Of a DNA stretch of 64,000 nt, positions 47,682 through 56,438 are shown piece after piece; the first letter of the stretch is position 1; each line of letters opens with the position of its first letter. The DNA is taken from contig OZ245995.1 in the NCBI GenBank assembly GCA_965230185.1, positions 496,001 through 560,000 of the forward strand. Direction: 5' to 3'. The position numbers and the translations under genes are program-made. This DNA comes from Motiliproteus sp965230185. Lineage in GTDB: Bacteria; Pseudomonadota; Gammaproteobacteria; Pseudomonadales; Balneatricaceae. A model generated the notes under the pieces. It saw only the letters and a list, made by a program, of their open reading frames with translations. It ran no database searches and was not told the origin of the DNA.

Positions 47682-48473
47682 TCAGTTCTCCTGTTTCATA
47701 TCAACGGTATGGACCCAGATCAGGCCGCCTTCCTCGACGGGTACCGGCTGACCTTCAGGGTTGTTCATCGGCTGGTCTCCTTCCAGCAGAGCGGCAAAAC
47801 CCCACCAGCCGGATCGGGGCATGGCATAGCTGAATACGCCCTGGCTGTCGGCCCTGATCTGCTGGGTGACAAAAGGCGCTGCCGGGGCGGTAACGGAACC
47901 GTCGTTCAGCCATTCCACTTCGATCTCGGCGAAGGGGACAGGCTGGCCATTCTTTCTGACGATGCCGCGAAACAGATTGCCGCTCCAGAGACCGTAAGGG
48001 CGGACCAGCGGTTCAATTTCCACCGGAAAGCCGACACTGCTATCCCAGCCATGCTGACCGCTGAACGCATCGACCACAACCTTGGTGTAATGAATAATCA
48101 TCTTCCCCTCGGCGGCTTCCCAGTAGGGGGCCGGCTGCAGGTAGAACAGATGATCGCCGGGCCGTCTGATCCTGTAGTCGGCGGTATAAGCGGTGTTGCC
48201 GTCAATTTCTGTGGCGACCAGACTGTCCAGCAGGTTCTCCCGGCCGGCCGGGGTCAGCACGCCGAAACTGACCGGGCTGGCCATCTCCATCACCGGCCCC
48301 CGCTCCATGGGGTGGCTGAAGGCGATATCGAGTTGCAGTTGCCGGCCGTTACCCTGATCGACAATACCTGCCGAGGGAATCAGCTGCAGAAAGTGGGCGC
48401 CGGCGGACACTGATGTCAGCGATAACGCAAGCCCTAACAGGGCGGCCGGGTGGCAGAAGCGGGGAAATTTCAT
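47682..48473 (-). CDS. nikK: DUF4198 periplasmic protein NikK-like
   Basis: The 263-residue exported protein has a signal peptide (cut near SAGA-HFLQLIP) and a DUF4198 fold, typical of the NikK component in NikKMLQO nickel transporters. The mature N-terminus starts with His. Other family segments are HPMERGP, DYRIRRPGDHLFYLQPAPYWE and YTKVVVDAF. It is first in the nikKML operon, with an AT-rich promoter region upstream. Confidence 0.78.
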   Translation of the reverse strand: MKFPRFCHPAALLGLALSLTSVSAGAHFLQLIPSAGIVDQGNGRQLQLDIAFSHPMERGPVMEMASPVSFGVLTPAGRENLLDSLVATEIDGNTAYTADYRIRRPGDHLFYLQPAPYWEAAEGKMIIHYTKVVVDAFSGQHGWDSSVGFPVEIEPLVRPYGLWSGNLFRGIVRKNGQPVPFAEIEVEWLNDGSVTAPAAPFVTQQIRADSQGVFSYAMPRSGWWGFAALLEGDQPMNNPEGQPVPVEEGGLIWVHTVDMKQEN

Positions 48474-48523
48474 GATGATCTCTGCAGGACAGGCTGGAAT
48501 GCGACGATAATAAGAATAATTAA

Positions 48524-48540
48524 TTCGTAATACAAACGAA
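48524..48540. promoter_or_regulatory. Candidate operator between nikR and nikK
   Basis: TTCGT and ACGAA flank 7 bases inside an AT-rich stretch (48505-48545) upstream of nikK. It could be part of the nikK promoter or a NikR site, but it does not match the E. coli GTATGA-N16-TCATAC operator. Confidence 0.3.
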
Positions 48541-48596
48541 ATAAACGAGTGCCGTGACGGTGGTCATGTCAGGCACATCAATCGGTTAGCGGATGC

Positions 48597-49070
48597 TCAG
48601 GTTCTGGGGTGGGTATGGCTGTGGGGATGAGGGGTATTGCCGTGGCTGTGTTTCTGCTGTTCGACGTCCACCGGTATCAGATGCAGCTTGCCATGGCGTA
48701 CACCGGGCTGGGTAATAATGCCGTTGGCGAATGCCTGTACTTCGGATGTCGGGCCGTTGACCACCACCGACTCCAGACAGTTGTCATGATCCAGATGGAC
48801 GTGGAGAGTGGAGACGGCGACATCATGATGGTGATGCTGTGCGTTGGTCAGGCGGCGTGAGAGTTCCCGTTCCGAGTGGTTGAAGACATAGCTCAGGGTG
48901 CCGATGCAGTGACCGTCACTGTTCTGGTCGATGTGCTCGGCCTCAAGCTTCTCCCGGATCAGATCGCGGATCGCTTCGGAGCGGTTACGGTAACCCCGTG
49001 CCTTAAGGTAGTGCTCAAACTGCTCCACCAGCTCTTCATCCAACGAAACTGAGATTCGCTCCAGTGCCAT
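48597..49070 (-). CDS. nikR: Nickel-responsive regulator NikR
   Basis: The 157-residue NikR has an N-terminal ribbon-helix-helix (ERISVSLDEELVEQFEHYL...RNRSEAIRDLIRE) and a C-terminal ACT-like nickel domain with H79, H90, H92 and C98, the equivalents of E. coli H76, H87, H89 and C95. The tail is His-rich (HSHGNTPHPHSHTH) and may bind extra metal. The start ATG 49070 has GGAGG upstream; the longer frame at 49106 is rejected. It probably represses nikKML, which lies downstream on the same strand. Confidence 0.93.
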   Translation of the reverse strand: MALERISVSLDEELVEQFEHYLKARGYRNRSEAIRDLIREKLEAEHIDQNSDGHCIGTLSYVFNHSERELSRRLTNAQHHHHDVAVSTLHVHLDHDNCLESVVVNGPTSEVQAFANGIITQPGVRHGKLHLIPVDVEQQKHSHGNTPHPHSHTHPRT

Positions 49071-49181
49071 GATCTGTCCTCCTCTGCCGGAGCGAGAGCT
49101 TACCATAAACCGGAGGCTGTCAGAGCAGATGCATCATCGACCGGCCACGGCAGAGGGTTGACCGGTCGCTGACTGTCAGTA

Positions 49182-50156
49182 TCAACGCTTACGCTGATCC
49201 ACTTTCTCGCTCATCAGGCAGAGCATTTCCCACATCAGGGTGGCACCCACCAGCGCGGTGGCGCCACTGGGATCGAAGGGAGGAGAGACCTCCACCAGGT
49301 CCGCGCCGATCAGATTAAGGCCACGCAGACCCCGTACCATGCGCTGGGCTTCATGGGTGGTCAGACCGCCGATTTCGGGGGTGCCGGTCCCGGGTGCAAA
49401 GACCGGGTCCAGGCAGTCGACATCGAAACTGAGATAGGTGGCCCTGTCCCCTACCGTTTCGCGGGCAACCTGCAGCGCTTTTTCCACGCCCAGGTCGTAG
49501 AATTCTTCGACCCGCATCACCCGGATCCCCTGCTCCAGCCCCCAGTCATCGTCATGTTCGCTGTAAAGACCGCCGCGAATGCCGATCTGGACGATTCGCT
49601 TCGGGTCGAGAATACCCTCCTCGATGGCGCGTCGGAAAGGGGTACCGTGGGTGTATTTGCAGCCGCCGAAATAGCGGTCCCAGGTGTCGGTATGCGCATC
49701 GAAATGGACCATGCCCAGGGGACCGTGCTTTTTAGCCAGCGCCCGCAGTATCGGCAGGCTGACCAGATGATCGCCGCCGGCTGCCAGTGGCATGATGTCC
49801 TGATCCACCAGGCTGTCGACAAAGGTCTCCACCATGCCGAGGGTCTCTTCGATCTGCAGCGGATTGACCGGGCAGTCGCCGAGATCGGCGCAGTTGGCCA
49901 GCGCAAAAGGACTCAGTCCCAGCACCGGATGCACTTTGCGCATCAGCGCTGACTGCTCGCGAATCTGTCGTGGTCCGTGGCGGGCGCCGGGGCGGTTGGT
50001 GGTGCCACCGTCCCAGGGGATGCCGAAAATACCGATATCGGCCTCCGCCGCCTGTTCCGGCAGGTAGTACGGAAGACGCATAAAGGTGGCGATGCCGGCG
50101 TAACGGGGCACGGATTCGGAGGGAAGTGGCTGGAAGTTCTGTTCTTGTCCGGTCAT
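49182..50156 (-). CDS. Ureohydrolase 1 (guanidinobutyrase/agmatinase-like)
   Basis: The 324-residue ureohydrolase has all metal ligands: GGDH, VHFDAHTDTWD and SFDVDCLDP. It resembles Pseudomonas guanidinobutyrase/guanidinopropionase in MPRFAGIATxMRLP-like N-terminus (PRYAGIATFMRLPYYLP), GTPFRRAIEEG and APGTGTPEIGGLTTHEAQ. It would release urea from a guanidino acid or amine; the exact substrate is not decided. A LysR gene lies directly upstream on the same strand and NikR directly downstream, which raises the question of a nickel-dependent enzyme. Confidence 0.85.
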   Translation of the reverse strand: MTGQEQNFQPLPSESVPRYAGIATFMRLPYYLPEQAAEADIGIFGIPWDGGTTNRPGARHGPRQIREQSALMRKVHPVLGLSPFALANCADLGDCPVNPLQIEETLGMVETFVDSLVDQDIMPLAAGGDHLVSLPILRALAKKHGPLGMVHFDAHTDTWDRYFGGCKYTHGTPFRRAIEEGILDPKRIVQIGIRGGLYSEHDDDWGLEQGIRVMRVEEFYDLGVEKALQVARETVGDRATYLSFDVDCLDPVFAPGTGTPEIGGLTTHEAQRMVRGLRGLNLIGADLVEVSPPFDPSGATALVGATLMWEMLCLMSEKVDQRKR

Positions 50157-50287
50157 GGCGATACCTTCTCTGCGGGGGCTCGACTGCGCCGATCCATAGC
50201 GGAATCAGCGTTCACAGAGAGACTATAGAAAGGACACAGGTTTCTTTAAATCACAAACCGGATACCCTTAGTTCTCAGTTTTGGAAA

Positions 50288-51232
50288 CTAAAGGGGGTCA
50301 CGGTTATCCCGGTCACCATTCTGTGTTTCCAGTAATGCACTGAGAAAAGCGGAGCGCAGCAGGTTCGGCTGGGCATCGCGGCGAGTAATGGCAGTGAAGG
50401 GCACCTGATAGCTGATCTGGTCCGGCAGCAAGGCGCGCATGCGACCGGTATCAAGCCACTGGGCCGCGTAGTGCCCGGGCAGAAAGCCGATGTACTGACC
50501 GCTGAGAATCATGGTGGCCACCCCTTCCACCTGGTAGGAGACAGCCGCCGCCTGCAGCGTCGGGAAGCGCTCTCTGAATTCCATCCGGTGGGCGTAGCCG
50601 GGGGCGATAAAATCGTACTCGCTGAGCAGCGCCGGGTTGAGGGTGGAGGCGTCGGTACCGAACAGCGGATGCCGGGCACCGCAGTAAAGTTGCGAGGTTT
50701 CGTGCCATAGGGGGTGATACAGCAGCCCCGGTAGCTGATGGTGCATGGGGGTGATCCCCATATTGGCGCGTCCCTCGATAACGGAGCGTTCCACCTCGTT
50801 CGGCGAACCGATCTGCAGATTGATCTTCACCTCCGGCTCGTGCTGATGAAAGCTGCCCAGCACCTCGATCAGCGACGAGTTGGGATCCGTCACCATATTA
50901 TCGGTCAGCCCCAGCACCAGTTCGCCGATCAGCCGGCTGTGAGCGGCATTGATATTGGCGCGGAACTTCTCCACATCCACCAGCAGTTCCAGGGTCGCGT
51001 CATACACCAGACGGCCGTGCTCCGTCAGCTGAAAGCCGGAGCGACCGCGCTGGCACAGGCGCATGTCGAGCCGGGTTTCCAGGTCCGCCATCAGGCGGCT
51101 GATCGCCGAGCGGCCAATGTTGAGTTCCACCTCGGCGGCGGAAAAGCCACCGCACTCCACCACCGTCCTGAACACTCGCAGCAGTTTCAGATCGAGATCC
51201 GAAACCTGACCAGGCAGGCTCATTCTTTTCAT
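50288..51232 (-). CDS. LysR-family regulator 1
   Basis: The 314-residue LysR protein has an N-terminal winged helix (LKLLRVFRTVVECGGFSAAEVELNIGRSAISRLMADLETRL) and a periplasmic-binding-like effector domain. It is clearly related to the LysR protein encoded at 61321-62247 (shared LFDxRLL/LKLLRVF, LSGQYIGFLPGHYAAQW). It sits 131 bp upstream of ureohydrolase 1, same strand, and is divergent from the TRAP gene. TAGTTTCCA occurs three times around it. Confidence 0.88.
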   Translation of the reverse strand: MKRMSLPGQVSDLDLKLLRVFRTVVECGGFSAAEVELNIGRSAISRLMADLETRLDMRLCQRGRSGFQLTEHGRLVYDATLELLVDVEKFRANINAAHSRLIGELVLGLTDNMVTDPNSSLIEVLGSFHQHEPEVKINLQIGSPNEVERSVIEGRANMGITPMHHQLPGLLYHPLWHETSQLYCGARHPLFGTDASTLNPALLSEYDFIAPGYAHRMEFRERFPTLQAAAVSYQVEGVATMILSGQYIGFLPGHYAAQWLDTGRMRALLPDQISYQVPFTAITRRDAQPNLLRSAFLSALLETQNGDRDNRDPL

Positions 51233-51235
51233 AGA

Positions 51236-51378
51236 TAGTTTCCAGAATGGTTGAATAACGCTGAATATGATGCTGTTTCTGACAACATAGAGGGGAGGGG
51301 GGCACAGGTCAACGGAGGCATGACGTCGGAGCCGTCCCGGTAACAGGCGGACTTACGGTGAAGAGTGATTAGTTTCCA
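51236..51378. promoter_or_regulatory. Repeated TAGTTTCCA motif in the LysR 1/dctP intergenic region
   Basis: TAGTTTCCA is at 51236-51244 and 51370-51378. The reverse complement TGGAAACTA is at 50282-50290, overlapping the end of the LysR gene ahead of ureohydrolase 1. These may be recognition elements for LysR 1. Confidence 0.4.
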
Positions 51379-51493
51379 TAAATAGCAATTAAGGGGTTTG
51401 TTATTTGCATTTATCGCGGAATGAGGTTGTCGCAGTATGTGGCCACAGGATCCTGCTTCTCAACAATAACAATGACCACACGCTGAGGTTCTC

Positions 51494-52507
51494 ATGAAAT
51501 ATAAAAACCGATTTACCCGAGCTGTTTCCCTGACGGCCGCCATGTCGGTAGCGGCCTGCGGCAGCGCTTTCGCCGGTACCACCTGGAAGATCGCCGGCGG
51601 TGACTCCGAAGGCAGCTCCCAGCACGCCTTCGGACTCAAATTCGTCGAGGAGCTGGAAAAGAACACCAGCGCCGAATACTCCGCCAAACTGTTTATGAAC
51701 AGCCAGCTGGGCAGCGAGCAGGACACGGTGACGGAAGCGGCCCTCGGCACCCTCGATTTCTCCATCCTGGCGATCAATAACGTTACCCCGTTTTCGCCCA
51801 CTGTGGGCGTCTTTACCCTGCCCTACGTTATTCAGAGTCTGGAAGAGGCTGAATTGCTGACCCAGGGTGAAGTGGGCCAGGAGCTGGTGGAAAATACCGT
51901 GCGGGATGCCGGTGTACGGATTGTCGGCTGGGCCTATACCGGATTCCGGGTACTGACCAACTCGAAAAAACCGGTGCAGTCGCTGGAAGATCTGCAGGAT
52001 CTGGTGGTACGGGTGCCGAAAAATGAGATCATGATCGACACCTACAAGGCCTGGGGCGTTAACCCGACACCGATGGCCTGGTCCGAGACCTTTACCGCTC
52101 TGCAGCAGAGAGTCGTTGATGGCCAGGACAATCCTTATGTGACCGTCGATGCCATGCGCTTCGATACGGTACAGAAGTATGTCACCAATATTCGCTATAT
52201 CTTCTCCATCGAGCCGCTGATCATGAGCGAGCAGCTGTTCCGGGATCTGAAGCCCGAAGTTCAGCAGGCGGTGCTGAAGGCTGGTCAGGTGGCCACTCGC
52301 TACAGCGCAGAGTTCCTGGCGGAAAACGAAGCGAAGATCAAAAAGCGCCTCGTTGAAAAAGGCATGGTGATTGCCGATCCGGCCAATGGCGAGAAGGAGT
52401 GGATCGAGAAAGCAACACAGGCAGTCTGGCCTAAGCATTACGAGAGTATCGGCGGTCGCGACAAGCTCAATCGCATCCTCCGTCTGCTGGGCCGTGAGGA
52501 GGTCTGA
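51494..52507 (+). CDS. TRAP transporter substrate-binding protein (DctP family)
   Basis: The 337-residue exported protein has a signal peptide (RAVSLTAAMSVAACGSAFA, with a possible AAC lipobox) and the DctP fold: ARVxVPKNEIMIDTYKAWGVNPTPMAWSETFTALQQRVVDGQDNPYVTVDAM. TRAP binding proteins deliver organic acids or amino-acid-like solutes to DctQM membrane subunits. None are encoded in the window, so it is an orphan here. TGAGG is 5 bases upstream of the ATG, and a strong terminator follows. Confidence 0.88.
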   Translation: MKYKNRFTRAVSLTAAMSVAACGSAFAGTTWKIAGGDSEGSSQHAFGLKFVEELEKNTSAEYSAKLFMNSQLGSEQDTVTEAALGTLDFSILAINNVTPFSPTVGVFTLPYVIQSLEEAELLTQGEVGQELVENTVRDAGVRIVGWAYTGFRVLTNSKKPVQSLEDLQDLVVRVPKNEIMIDTYKAWGVNPTPMAWSETFTALQQRVVDGQDNPYVTVDAMRFDTVQKYVTNIRYIFSIEPLIMSEQLFRDLKPEVQQAVLKAGQVATRYSAEFLAENEAKIKKRLVEKGMVIADPANGEKEWIEKATQAVWPKHYESIGGRDKLNRILRLLGREEV

Positions 52508-52553
52508 GCCTCCGCCTTTCTTATGAAGTAACAGTATTTCCGGTTTGTTTTCA

Positions 52554-52587
52554 GCCCTCCGCGCCTCCGGCCCGGAGGGCTTTTTTT
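52554..52587 (+). terminator. Intrinsic terminator after the TRAP gene
   Basis: GCCCTCCG and CGGAGGGC (11-base loop) are followed by seven T. This is a strong stop for the dctP transcript. Confidence 0.9.
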
Positions 52588-53431
52588 GGATCTTCGCGCT
52601 TTAAGGGGATTGGCGGCTTTCGACTGCAAAGCCGACGTCAGTGTTTGTTGATGTTCGCCTGAGAAACCGCGTTTTGGCTTCTCCTTGAAGGTGTTGGCCG
52701 ATATTTTCTGTTACGCCCACCCGGGCACGTTAATTTCTTTTTTTGTGCAAAAAAGAAACGAGCCAAAGGCCGCTCCTGGGCACCCATGCCCCTGCGGCAT
52801 TCGAACGTCCTTGTTCATCAAAAGTGCGCCTCACTTCGCCGCCCTGCGGGTCCACTGCGCGCGATAACGAGGCTGGGGGGAATCAGGACAGCGCATCCCT
52901 GCACTGACCATCTGACTCGGCTTCCTTGCCTCGCCCCCTTAGGGGCCTGATCCCATCCTCGTCACCGTGCTCGCCGGCTACGAGGGGAGAGGTGCCAGAT
53001 TCGAACTACGGGAGTTAGTGGGCCCATTTTGTCGGCCTGAAGGCCGACCCACATGTAGCACAGTCGTAGGTCGGGCTTCAGCCCGACAAAATGGATCCAG
53101 CTCGCGCCAATCCCGACGTCGGCTTTGCAGCCGCCTGCGGGCTTTCCCAACAACCTGCGAAGAACTTTTTTTGGGGGAGTATCGTGCTTTACCGGGAAAC
53201 GGCGGATCGACCGGATCGGAGTCGCCGGATTGGCCGAATGCAGGCTTATATCCAGTGCCCTGCGGATTCTACCGGACGAGTGCAGATCAGTGGCCATGGG
53301 GGGTATGCGGAAAAGTAACCAGGGGCTGCACAAATAGCATTGGCGGCGAACCGGTCGGGCTGACTACCATGCGATAACGGTTTTGAAGTCAGTCCAGCCG
53401 TCCGTTGTCGTTAACTCAAAGGATTTATGCC
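52588..53431. repeat. Gene-free repeat-rich region
   Basis: This stretch of about 840 bp has no credible gene. It contains a diverged relative of the 38.4-kb repeat (TTACGCCCACCCGGGC at 52711-52726, a T/A-rich middle, then TCACTTCGCCGCCCTGCGGG) and the long inverted repeat described next. It also carries a GACTGCAAAGCCGACGTC segment (52621-52638) whose inverse, GACGTCGGCTTTGCAGCCG, is at 53115-53133. Short open frames here are Arg/Cys-rich and improbable. Confidence 0.65.
53024..53094. repeat. Long imperfect inverted repeat
   Basis: The left arm (53024-53052) reads CATTTTGTCGGCCTGAAGGC onward. The right arm (53066-53094) reads GTAGGTCGGGCTTCAGCCCG onward. They are near-perfect complements over about 29 bp around a 13-bp centre, and each arm also contains its own small palindrome. 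The GTAGGTCGGGCTTCAGCCCGAC core is a type of element scattered in many proteobacterial genomes. Confidence 0.75.
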
Positions 53432-54442
53432 ATGCACCTGTCCCGATTCCCCAGAGCTCGTTTTGCCCATCTCGCAACGCCGCTGGAGCCCCTCGACAAT
53501 CTCAGTAAAGCGCTGGGCGGTCCCCGTCTGTGGATCAAGCGGGACGACTGCACCGGTCTCGCCGGGGGAGGCAATAAAACCCGCAAGCTGGAATTTCTGA
53601 TGGGGGATGCGCTGGAGAAAGGCGCCGATACCATCATCACCCAGGGGGCGACCCAGTCCAACCATGCCCGCCAGACGGCGGCGATCGCCGCGAAGATGGG
53701 CATGGCCTGTCATATCCTGCTGGAAGACCGGACCGGCAGCGAGGATGTCGATTACAACTACAACGGCAACGTGATGCTGGATCAGCTGTTCGATGCCTCG
53801 CTGACTAAGTTCCCCGCCGACACCGACATGAACGCGGCGATGGAAGAACTGGCGGTGCGTCTGCGGGCCGACGGCAGATCCCCCTATATCATTCCCGGTG
53901 GCGGATCCAATCCGATCGGGGCGCTGGGCTATGTGAACGCGGCGCTGGAACTGCTGACCCAGGCCAATGACATGGGTCTGAAGATCGACCACCTGGTGCA
54001 TGCCACGGGCAGCGCCGGCACCCAGGCGGGACTGGTGACCGGACTGGTGGCTTCCAGCAGCCTGATTCCGGTGCTGGGCATCGGGGTGCGTGCGCCACGG
54101 GAAGCTCAGCAGACCAACGTACTCCGACTGGCCGAGAAGACCGCCGAGCACCTGGGCATCCCGGGTGTGGTGAAAGCGGAGCATGTGGTGGCTAACTGCG
54201 ACTATGTGGGCGAGGGCTACGGTATTCCGACACCGGGCTGTATCGAGGCCATCGAGTTGTTTGCCCGTACCGAATCGATCCTGCTGGATCCGGTGTATTC
54301 CGCCAAAGGGGCTGCCGGACTGATCGATCTGGTTCGCAAGGGGCATTTTTCCGGGAGTGAGAACCTGGTCTTCCTGCATACCGGCGGCAGCCAGGCGCTG
54401 TTCGGTTACCGCAGGGCATTTGATTTCCCGGAATACTGCTGA
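53432..54442 (+). CDS. PLP-dependent D-cysteine desulfhydrase / cysteate sulfo-lyase family
   Basis: The 336-residue fold-type-II PLP enzyme has the Lys-bearing GGGNKTRKLEFLMG, the TQGATQSNHARQTAA loop and the phosphate-binding ATGSAGTQAGLVTG. The family includes D-cysteine desulfhydrase, ACC deaminase and (R)-cysteate sulfo-lyase (CuyA). Length and the VYSAKGAAGLIDLVRKG C-terminus fit D-cysteine desulfhydrase or CuyA better than ACC deaminase. AAAGGA is 8 bases ahead of ATG 53432. It is followed by a racemase gene on the same strand, and the two may handle D-/L-amino acids or sulfonates together. Confidence 0.82.
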   Translation: MHLSRFPRARFAHLATPLEPLDNLSKALGGPRLWIKRDDCTGLAGGGNKTRKLEFLMGDALEKGADTIITQGATQSNHARQTAAIAAKMGMACHILLEDRTGSEDVDYNYNGNVMLDQLFDASLTKFPADTDMNAAMEELAVRLRADGRSPYIIPGGGSNPIGALGYVNAALELLTQANDMGLKIDHLVHATGSAGTQAGLVTGLVASSSLIPVLGIGVRAPREAQQTNVLRLAEKTAEHLGIPGVVKAEHVVANCDYVGEGYGIPTPGCIEAIELFARTESILLDPVYSAKGAAGLIDLVRKGHFSGSENLVFLHTGGSQALFGYRRAFDFPEYC

Positions 54443-54585
54443 GCGCTGGCGCCAGTCAGATCCGGAACAGGAGCAGCACTGTTGCAGTCTGCAAAGTGAA
54501 AAGGTCCGTTTCAGGCGCTTTCTTCGGGAGCGCCTGTTTTTTCGGACACCGGGCCATACCCTGACCCGAGGGCCGTGGAGTCATT

Positions 54586-55299
54586 ATGACGGAACGAGTT
54601 GTAGGAATAATCGGCGGCATGGGCCCCGATGCCACCGTTGATCTGATGAGGCGGGTGATCGCGGCGACGCCGGCATCCGACGATGGTGATCATATCCGCA
54701 TGCTGGTGGACAACAACCCGAAGGTCCCCTCCCGCATCCGCGCCCTGATCGAGGGGACCGGCGAAAGCCCGGCGCCCTGCATGATCGAGATGGCCCGGGG
54801 GCTGCAACGGCAGGGAGCCGATTTTCTGGTTATCCCCTGCAATACCGCCCATCACTACTATCCGGAAGTGGCGGCGGCGGTGGATATCCCAGTGCTGAAT
54901 CTGATCGAGCTGACCGCTGACCATATCAAACAGGCGCAACCTCAACTGCGAAAGGCTGGCCTGCTGGCTTCCAGTGCCCTGCAGCGGATTCACCTCTATG
55001 AACCCTGGCTGGCGAAGCATGATGCTGAAGTGCTGTATCCGCCCGACGAACATCAGCAGGCGGTGATGGCATTGATTCGTGCCGTTAAAGCCGGATGTCA
55101 TAGCGCCGGACAACTGGCGGACTACAATCGGGCGGCGGAACAGCTGAAGGCATCGGGGGCACAATGCCTGATCCTGGCCTGCACCGAACTCTCAGTGATC
55201 GCCGATCAGCTGCAGTCGGATCTGCCGGTCTATGATGCCGCGGAACTACTGGCCGAAAGTATCGTCAGCAGGGTACGTGGGGGATCTGGAAGGGATTAA
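54586..55299 (+). CDS. Aspartate/glutamate racemase-family protein
   Basis: The 237-residue protein keeps both catalytic cysteines of the cofactor-free racemases: IPCNTAHHY and LACTELS. The N-terminus (VVGIIGGMGPDATVDLMRRV) is typical of the YgeA/aspartate racemase branch. It would interconvert L- and D-forms of an acidic or related amino acid. TGGAG is 5 bases upstream of the ATG. It lies 143 bp after the PLP enzyme gene. Confidence 0.85.
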   Translation: MTERVVGIIGGMGPDATVDLMRRVIAATPASDDGDHIRMLVDNNPKVPSRIRALIEGTGESPAPCMIEMARGLQRQGADFLVIPCNTAHHYYPEVAAAVDIPVLNLIELTADHIKQAQPQLRKAGLLASSALQRIHLYEPWLAKHDAEVLYPPDEHQQAVMALIRAVKAGCHSAGQLADYNRAAEQLKASGAQCLILACTELSVIADQLQSDLPVYDAAELLAESIVSRVRGGSGRD

Positions 55300-55301
55300 A
55301 A

Positions 55302-55328
55302 AGCGGGGCCTGAAAATCAGGCCCCGAA
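55302..55328 (-). terminator. Intrinsic terminator of the betaine ABC operon
   Basis: CGGGGCCTGA/TCAGGCCCCG with a short A loop is followed on the minus strand by a T-run. It ends the ureohydrolase 2-ABC transporter transcript; on the plus strand only A follows, so it is weak there. Confidence 0.85.
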
Positions 55329-55407
55329 AAAACCAGGAAAGTGGCTGAGGTTCAACCGGAGCTACCTGGTCGGAGATAAAAGGCTCCTGCAGTCGTGATC
55401 GCCGGCT

Positions 55408-56379
55408 TCAGAGTCCGGCCCAGCGGCTGACTTTGTCCGGGTTGTTCCTCACCCAGTCGCGGGCATAGCTCTCAGCATCTTTTTTCTCCACCACCAGGGC
55501 GTAGATCCAGTCGCTGATGGTGTCGCTGTCCATCTGAATGTTGCTCAGCAGGCGGGTAAATTCCGCTTCCTTGTCGTTGAGGCTGCTGGACCAGGCCAGG
55601 TGCACCGTAGCGTTGGTCCAGGCCACGCTGATGCTGGATTTCTGATACCAGTCCGGGTCGTCGGTGGGCTGGACCATATTCCATTTCGCCGGGTCGTGGG
55701 CAGGTTCTTCCAGCATCACCAGCTCATGCAGCTTGAAGACATGGTGTGGTTTGTAGCAGTAGCTGACGAAGGGGCGGTCTTTACGTACCGCATCGTCGAG
55801 GCTGGCCAGGGCCAGAGTTTCGTCCAGCACCTGCAGGTCGAAGAACTCGCCGAAGCCGTAGTCACGGGCCCGGACCTTTTCGATGGGAGTGGAGGCCCAG
55901 CCGGCGCCGCCGATCCACATCTCGCCCTTGCCGTCACCATTGCTGTCGAACAACCGGGCGTTCTCGGGGTCGGCCAGGTCATAGACCGAGCGAATACCGT
56001 ACTTCTCGGCGGTCATGCGGGTCACGCAGTAGCCCTGTACCACATCGTAGGGCTTCGCGCTCATCATCACCGTCCCCTTGCTGATGTACTGATCGGTCAG
56101 GTTCTGCTGATTGGGCATCCAGACTTCCGGGTGGACATCGATATCGCCTCTGCCGCGATCCATGGCTTTGAAGATGACGGCGTTGTTGCCGGGGGAGATA
56201 TCCACCCGGATTCCCAGCTCCTGTTCGGCAATGGCCTTCACTACCCAGGCGGTGGCCTTAGCGGAGGGCCAGTTCGGTTCGCCGATCACCACATCGCTGG
56301 CCTGAACCGGCATCGACAGAGCACCGACAGAGAGCGCCGCCGCGGAAAGGAATAAGCTGAACCTGTTTTTATTTTTCAT
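55408..56379 (-). CDS. Glycine betaine-type ABC transporter binding protein
   Basis: The 323-residue exported protein (signal peptide ending MPVQAS-DVVIG) is of the OpuAC/ProX family: EPNWPSAKATAWVVKAIAEQELG, DIDVHPEVWMPNQQ, GYCVTRMTAEKYGIRSVYDL and SYCYKPHHVFKLHELVMLEEP. Trp and Tyr residues that could form an aromatic cage for a cationic ligand are plentiful. It is the last gene of the operon, 59 bp after the permease. Presence of an upstream ureohydrolase suggests a guanidino or quaternary-ammonium ligand. Confidence 0.85.
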   Translation of the reverse strand: MKNKNRFSLFLSAAALSVGALSMPVQASDVVIGEPNWPSAKATAWVVKAIAEQELGIRVDISPGNNAVIFKAMDRGRGDIDVHPEVWMPNQQNLTDQYISKGTVMMSAKPYDVVQGYCVTRMTAEKYGIRSVYDLADPENARLFDSNGDGKGEMWIGGAGWASTPIEKVRARDYGFGEFFDLQVLDETLALASLDDAVRKDRPFVSYCYKPHHVFKLHELVMLEEPAHDPAKWNMVQPTDDPDWYQKSSISVAWTNATVHLAWSSSLNDKEAEFTRLLSNIQMDSDTISDWIYALVVEKKDAESYARDWVRNNPDKVSRWAGL

Positions 56380-56438
56380 AGTGTTGTTTCCCTGTTTCTG
56401 GTTTTTATTGTTGAATCTGCTACAGCGTAACGGACCCC

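Noticed and set aside
48474..48596. Canonical NikR operator
   Set aside because: No GTATGA-N16-TCATAC pair was found; only a weak inverted repeat remains.
52962..53377. Frames in the 52.6-53.4 kb repeat region
   Set aside because: Cys/Arg-rich sequence over inverted repeats; no codon-usage or start-site support.
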